Assembly (NCBI GenBank): GCA_963748295.1
Contig: CAVVIH010000006.1
Span: 1,364,001-1,428,000, forward strand
Length of the DNA: 64,000 bases
Source of the DNA: CAVVIH01 sp963748295
GTDB lineage: Bacteria; Acidobacteriota; Vicinamibacteria; Vicinamibacterales; 2-12-FULL-66-21
Direction of reading: 5' to 3'
Positions 59,308 through 64,000 of this stretch are shown piece after piece. The translations under genes were made by a program, and so were the position numbers. How positions within the stretch are numbered: position 1 is the stretch's first letter; each line of letters opens with the position of its first letter. Under the pieces are notes generated by a model. It saw only the letters and a list, made by a program, of their open reading frames with translations. It was not told the DNA's origin and made no database searches.

Positions 59308-60957
59308 ATGAAAAGAAGAGACTTCATCAAGACCATGGCCGTATCGGGCGTCGCCGTCGCGGCGAGCGACCTGATCGGCGATCTCATCGCCCAGACCCCG
59401 CAGGGACGCGTGCTCGAGTCGAAGTTCAAGGCGCTGTCGGACCTCGCGCTGGCCGAAGCGAAACGCGCGGGCTGCACCTATGCCGACATCCGCTTCACCC
59501 GCAGCACCAACATGGGCGTGAACGCGAGCGGCGGCAACCGCGACTTCGAGGGCGCGGGCGGCTTCGGCGGCGGCGGCCGCGGGGGTGGACGCGGCGGCGG
59601 CCGCGGCGGCGGTGGTTTTGGCGGCGGCGGCGCCGCAGGCGGCACCGGCGCGGCGGGATTCGGGGTGCGTGTGATCCACAGCGGCGTCTGGGGCTTCGCC
59701 AGCAGCCCGATCGTGACCGAGGACGAAATCCGCCGCATCACGGGCATCGCCACGGAAGTCGCCAAGGCGAGCGCGATTGCCAAACGGCTCGACGTCAAAC
59801 TGGCGCCGGTGCCGGCCTACACCGACTACTGGATCACGCCGATCCAGAAGGATCCGTCGAAGATCGCCCAGGACGAGCGCCAGGCGCTCGTGCAGAAAGT
59901 CGTCGACATCGCGACCAAGACGAAAGAGGTCACGAACGTCACGGCGAGCGTTCAGATCGAGCACGAGTGGAAGTACTTCGCGAGCACCGAAGGCTCGTAC
60001 ATCGAGCAGGAAGTGTGGTCGACGAGCCCGTCGTTCACCGTCACGGCCCGCAAGGACGGGCAGACGCGGTCGCGTACTTACACCGGCGAAATGATGACCG
60101 GCGGCTGGGAGATCGCCGAACGCGCGCAGATGGTCGAGAACGCCGAACGCATCGTCGCCGAAGCCGTCGAGTTCTGCACCGCGCCGCCGGTCGAGATGGG
60201 GGTCAAGGATCTGATCCTCTCGCCGTCGCACGCGATGCTGACGATTCACGAGATCGTCGGCCACGCCACCGAGCTCGACCGTATCCTCGGCTACGAAGCC
60301 AACTACGCCGGCACGAGCTTCATCAAGGTCTCGGATCTCGGCAAGCTGAAATACGGGTCGAAGCTGTTCAACGTCACCGCGGACCGCAACATGCCGGGCG
60401 CCGTCGGCACCGTCGGCTACGACGATGACGGGGTGAAGACGCAGCAATGGCCGCTCGTGCGCGAAGGCATCCTCGTGGGCCTGCAGACGAACCGCGAGAT
60501 GGCGCACCTCATCGGCGAGAAAGAAAGCCGCGGCTGCACGTCGGCGAACTCGTGGCGCGACTATCCGTTCCTGCGCATGCCGAACGTGCACGTCGACGCC
60601 GGCCCGCCGGGATCGCCAACGCCCGAAGAGATCATCGCGGACACCAAGGACGGCGTGATCATCGAGGGCCGCGGCAGCTACTCGATCGACCAGCAGCGCT
60701 ACAACGGCCAGTTCGGCGGCAATGCGTTCTGGGAAGTCAAGAACGGCAAGAAGACGCGCATGGTCACCAACGTGACCTACAACGCGATCACGACCGACTT
60801 CTGGGCGAACCTCGACGCGATCTCCGGCAAGGAGTCGTGGAAGATGTTCGGCACCGGCGGCGACGCGAAGGGACAGCCGACGCAGACCAACAGCATCACG
60901 CACGGCTCGCCGTGGCTCCGGATCCGCAAGATCCTCGTCGGCGCTGCTTACGCTTGA
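59308..60957 (+). CDS. tldD: TldD zinc metalloprotease with Tat signal and glycine-rich insert
   Basis: 549 residues. MKRRDFIKTMAVSGVAVAAS is a Tat signal, unusual against cytoplasmic E. coli TldD. The zinc motif HEIVGH is at residues 314-319 and a likely third ligand Cys is in SRGCTSANSWRDYP. Residues about 82-117 are almost entirely Gly with a few Arg and Phe, an insertion just before the GVRVIHSGVWGF strand. With TldE it would degrade unfolded peptides. Spacing to tldE is 194 bases, filled by the fold-back. Confidence 0.88.
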   Translation: MKRRDFIKTMAVSGVAVAASDLIGDLIAQTPQGRVLESKFKALSDLALAEAKRAGCTYADIRFTRSTNMGVNASGGNRDFEGAGGFGGGGRGGGRGGGRGGGGFGGGGAAGGTGAAGFGVRVIHSGVWGFASSPIVTEDEIRRITGIATEVAKASAIAKRLDVKLAPVPAYTDYWITPIQKDPSKIAQDERQALVQKVVDIATKTKEVTNVTASVQIEHEWKYFASTEGSYIEQEVWSTSPSFTVTARKDGQTRSRTYTGEMMTGGWEIAERAQMVENAERIVAEAVEFCTAPPVEMGVKDLILSPSHAMLTIHEIVGHATELDRILGYEANYAGTSFIKVSDLGKLKYGSKLFNVTADRNMPGAVGTVGYDDDGVKTQQWPLVREGILVGLQTNREMAHLIGEKESRGCTSANSWRDYPFLRMPNVHVDAGPPGSPTPEEIIADTKDGVIIEGRGSYSIDQQRYNGQFGGNAFWEVKNGKKTRMVTNVTYNAITTDFWANLDAISGKESWKMFGTGGDAKGQPTQTNSITHGSPWLRIRKILVGAAYA

Positions 60958-60960
60958 CGC

Positions 60961-61016
60961 ACCTGGCACCGTGCCTGGCACCTTGGCACTTTGGCACCTT
61001 GGCACCTGGCACCTGC
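60961..61016 (+). repeat. Array of 7-8-bp units (ACCTTGGC)
   Basis: ACCTGGC, ACCGTGC, CTGGC, ACCTTGGC, ACTTTGGC, ACCTTGGC, ACCTGGC, ACCTGC, starting four bases after the tldD stop. Confidence 0.8.
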
Positions 61017-61032
61017 TTGGTCCCGAGATACA

Positions 61033-61108
61033 CCCTGTATACAGGGCGTCTCAGCCCTATCTAACTGCCGCCCGACACGCTAGACTGTATACACCTGGTG
61101 GGTACCAG
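61033..61108. promoter_or_regulatory. Repeated CTGTATAC palindromes upstream of the second TonB receptor
   Basis: CCCTGTATACAGGG (61033-61046) is a perfect 14-base palindrome; CTGTATACA recurs at 61085-61093; CTGGT-N4-ACCAG lies at 61095-61108. They are candidate operators of the receptor gene. Confidence 0.45.
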
Positions 61109-61187
61109 CCTTGACCGGCCCCTGTATCCCTCAGTAACGTCCGCAGAGCCAGAACAGGTCGTAGGAACGAAAGGGAGGAAACGTTCC

Positions 61188-64000
<2,813 letters not shown>

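Overview
The window is high-GC bacterial DNA. Its gene families point to the Acidobacteriota, most likely the Vicinamibacteria: two PadR-ADOP orphan permease pairs, Oar-like TonB-dependent receptors, CRTAC1 (FG-GAP/ASPIC) proteins, an alternative complex III next to a caa3-type oxidase, and a Ser/Thr kinase fused to a TolB-like propeller. The taxonomic placement is inference. No rRNA, tRNA, CRISPR array, integrase or transposase gene was seen.

Layout. 1-8.1 kb: the tail of a molybdoenzyme heme-b-type subunit, a universal-stress protein carrying three PCP_red domains, a GNAT, an ACT protein and an MBL hydrolase, then a tight Mrp ATPase / zinc-ribbon-PCP_red / radical SAM-PCP_red operon. 8.1-19.4 kb: exported DUF1593 protein, two CRTAC1 proteins (the second running into thioredoxin-like and TPR domains) and a TonB receptor. 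19.6-26.2 kb, minus strand: a PKD/Calx-beta metallopeptidase-like gene and a kinase-propeller gene, both broken by many frameshifts. 26.4-27.0 kb: a peroxiredoxin with an in-frame TGA exactly at the peroxidatic cysteine, followed by a bSECIS-like hairpin, so a probable selenoprotein. 27.0-36.1 kb, minus strand: actC-actD-actF, a cupredoxin-like protein, ctaD-ctaE-ctaF, two small membrane proteins, ctaC and a sugar isomerase-like gene. 36.4-40.7 kb: a MacB-type ABC exporter. 41-47.6 kb: housekeeping and accessory genes (peroxiredoxin, signal peptidase, amidohydrolase, MBL hydrolase, ICMT-like methyltransferase, GNAT). 47.6-57.3 kb: two PadR-ADOP pairs flanking clpS-clpA-grpE. 57.5-61 kb: FmdB, tldE and a Tat-exported tldD. 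61.2 kb to the end: a second TonB receptor, cut by the window edge.

How the parts fit. ActCDF would feed electrons from quinol through a periplasmic carrier (perhaps the cupredoxin-like protein) to the Cox complex, but ActA, ActB and ActE are not here. The PCP_red proteins share one domain across three different architectures and sit beside a molybdoenzyme subunit, which suggests an undescribed cofactor or maturation module. ClpS-ClpA, GrpE and TldD/E form a proteostasis group.

Two window-wide patterns stand out. First, many spacers carry arrays with a strict 7-bp period whose unit differs from locus to locus. Several arrays fold back on themselves, several end directly at a Shine-Dalgarno, and some lie in frame inside genes. 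Second, frameshifts concentrate between 14 and 30.5 kb, which suggests local consensus errors or gene decay there.
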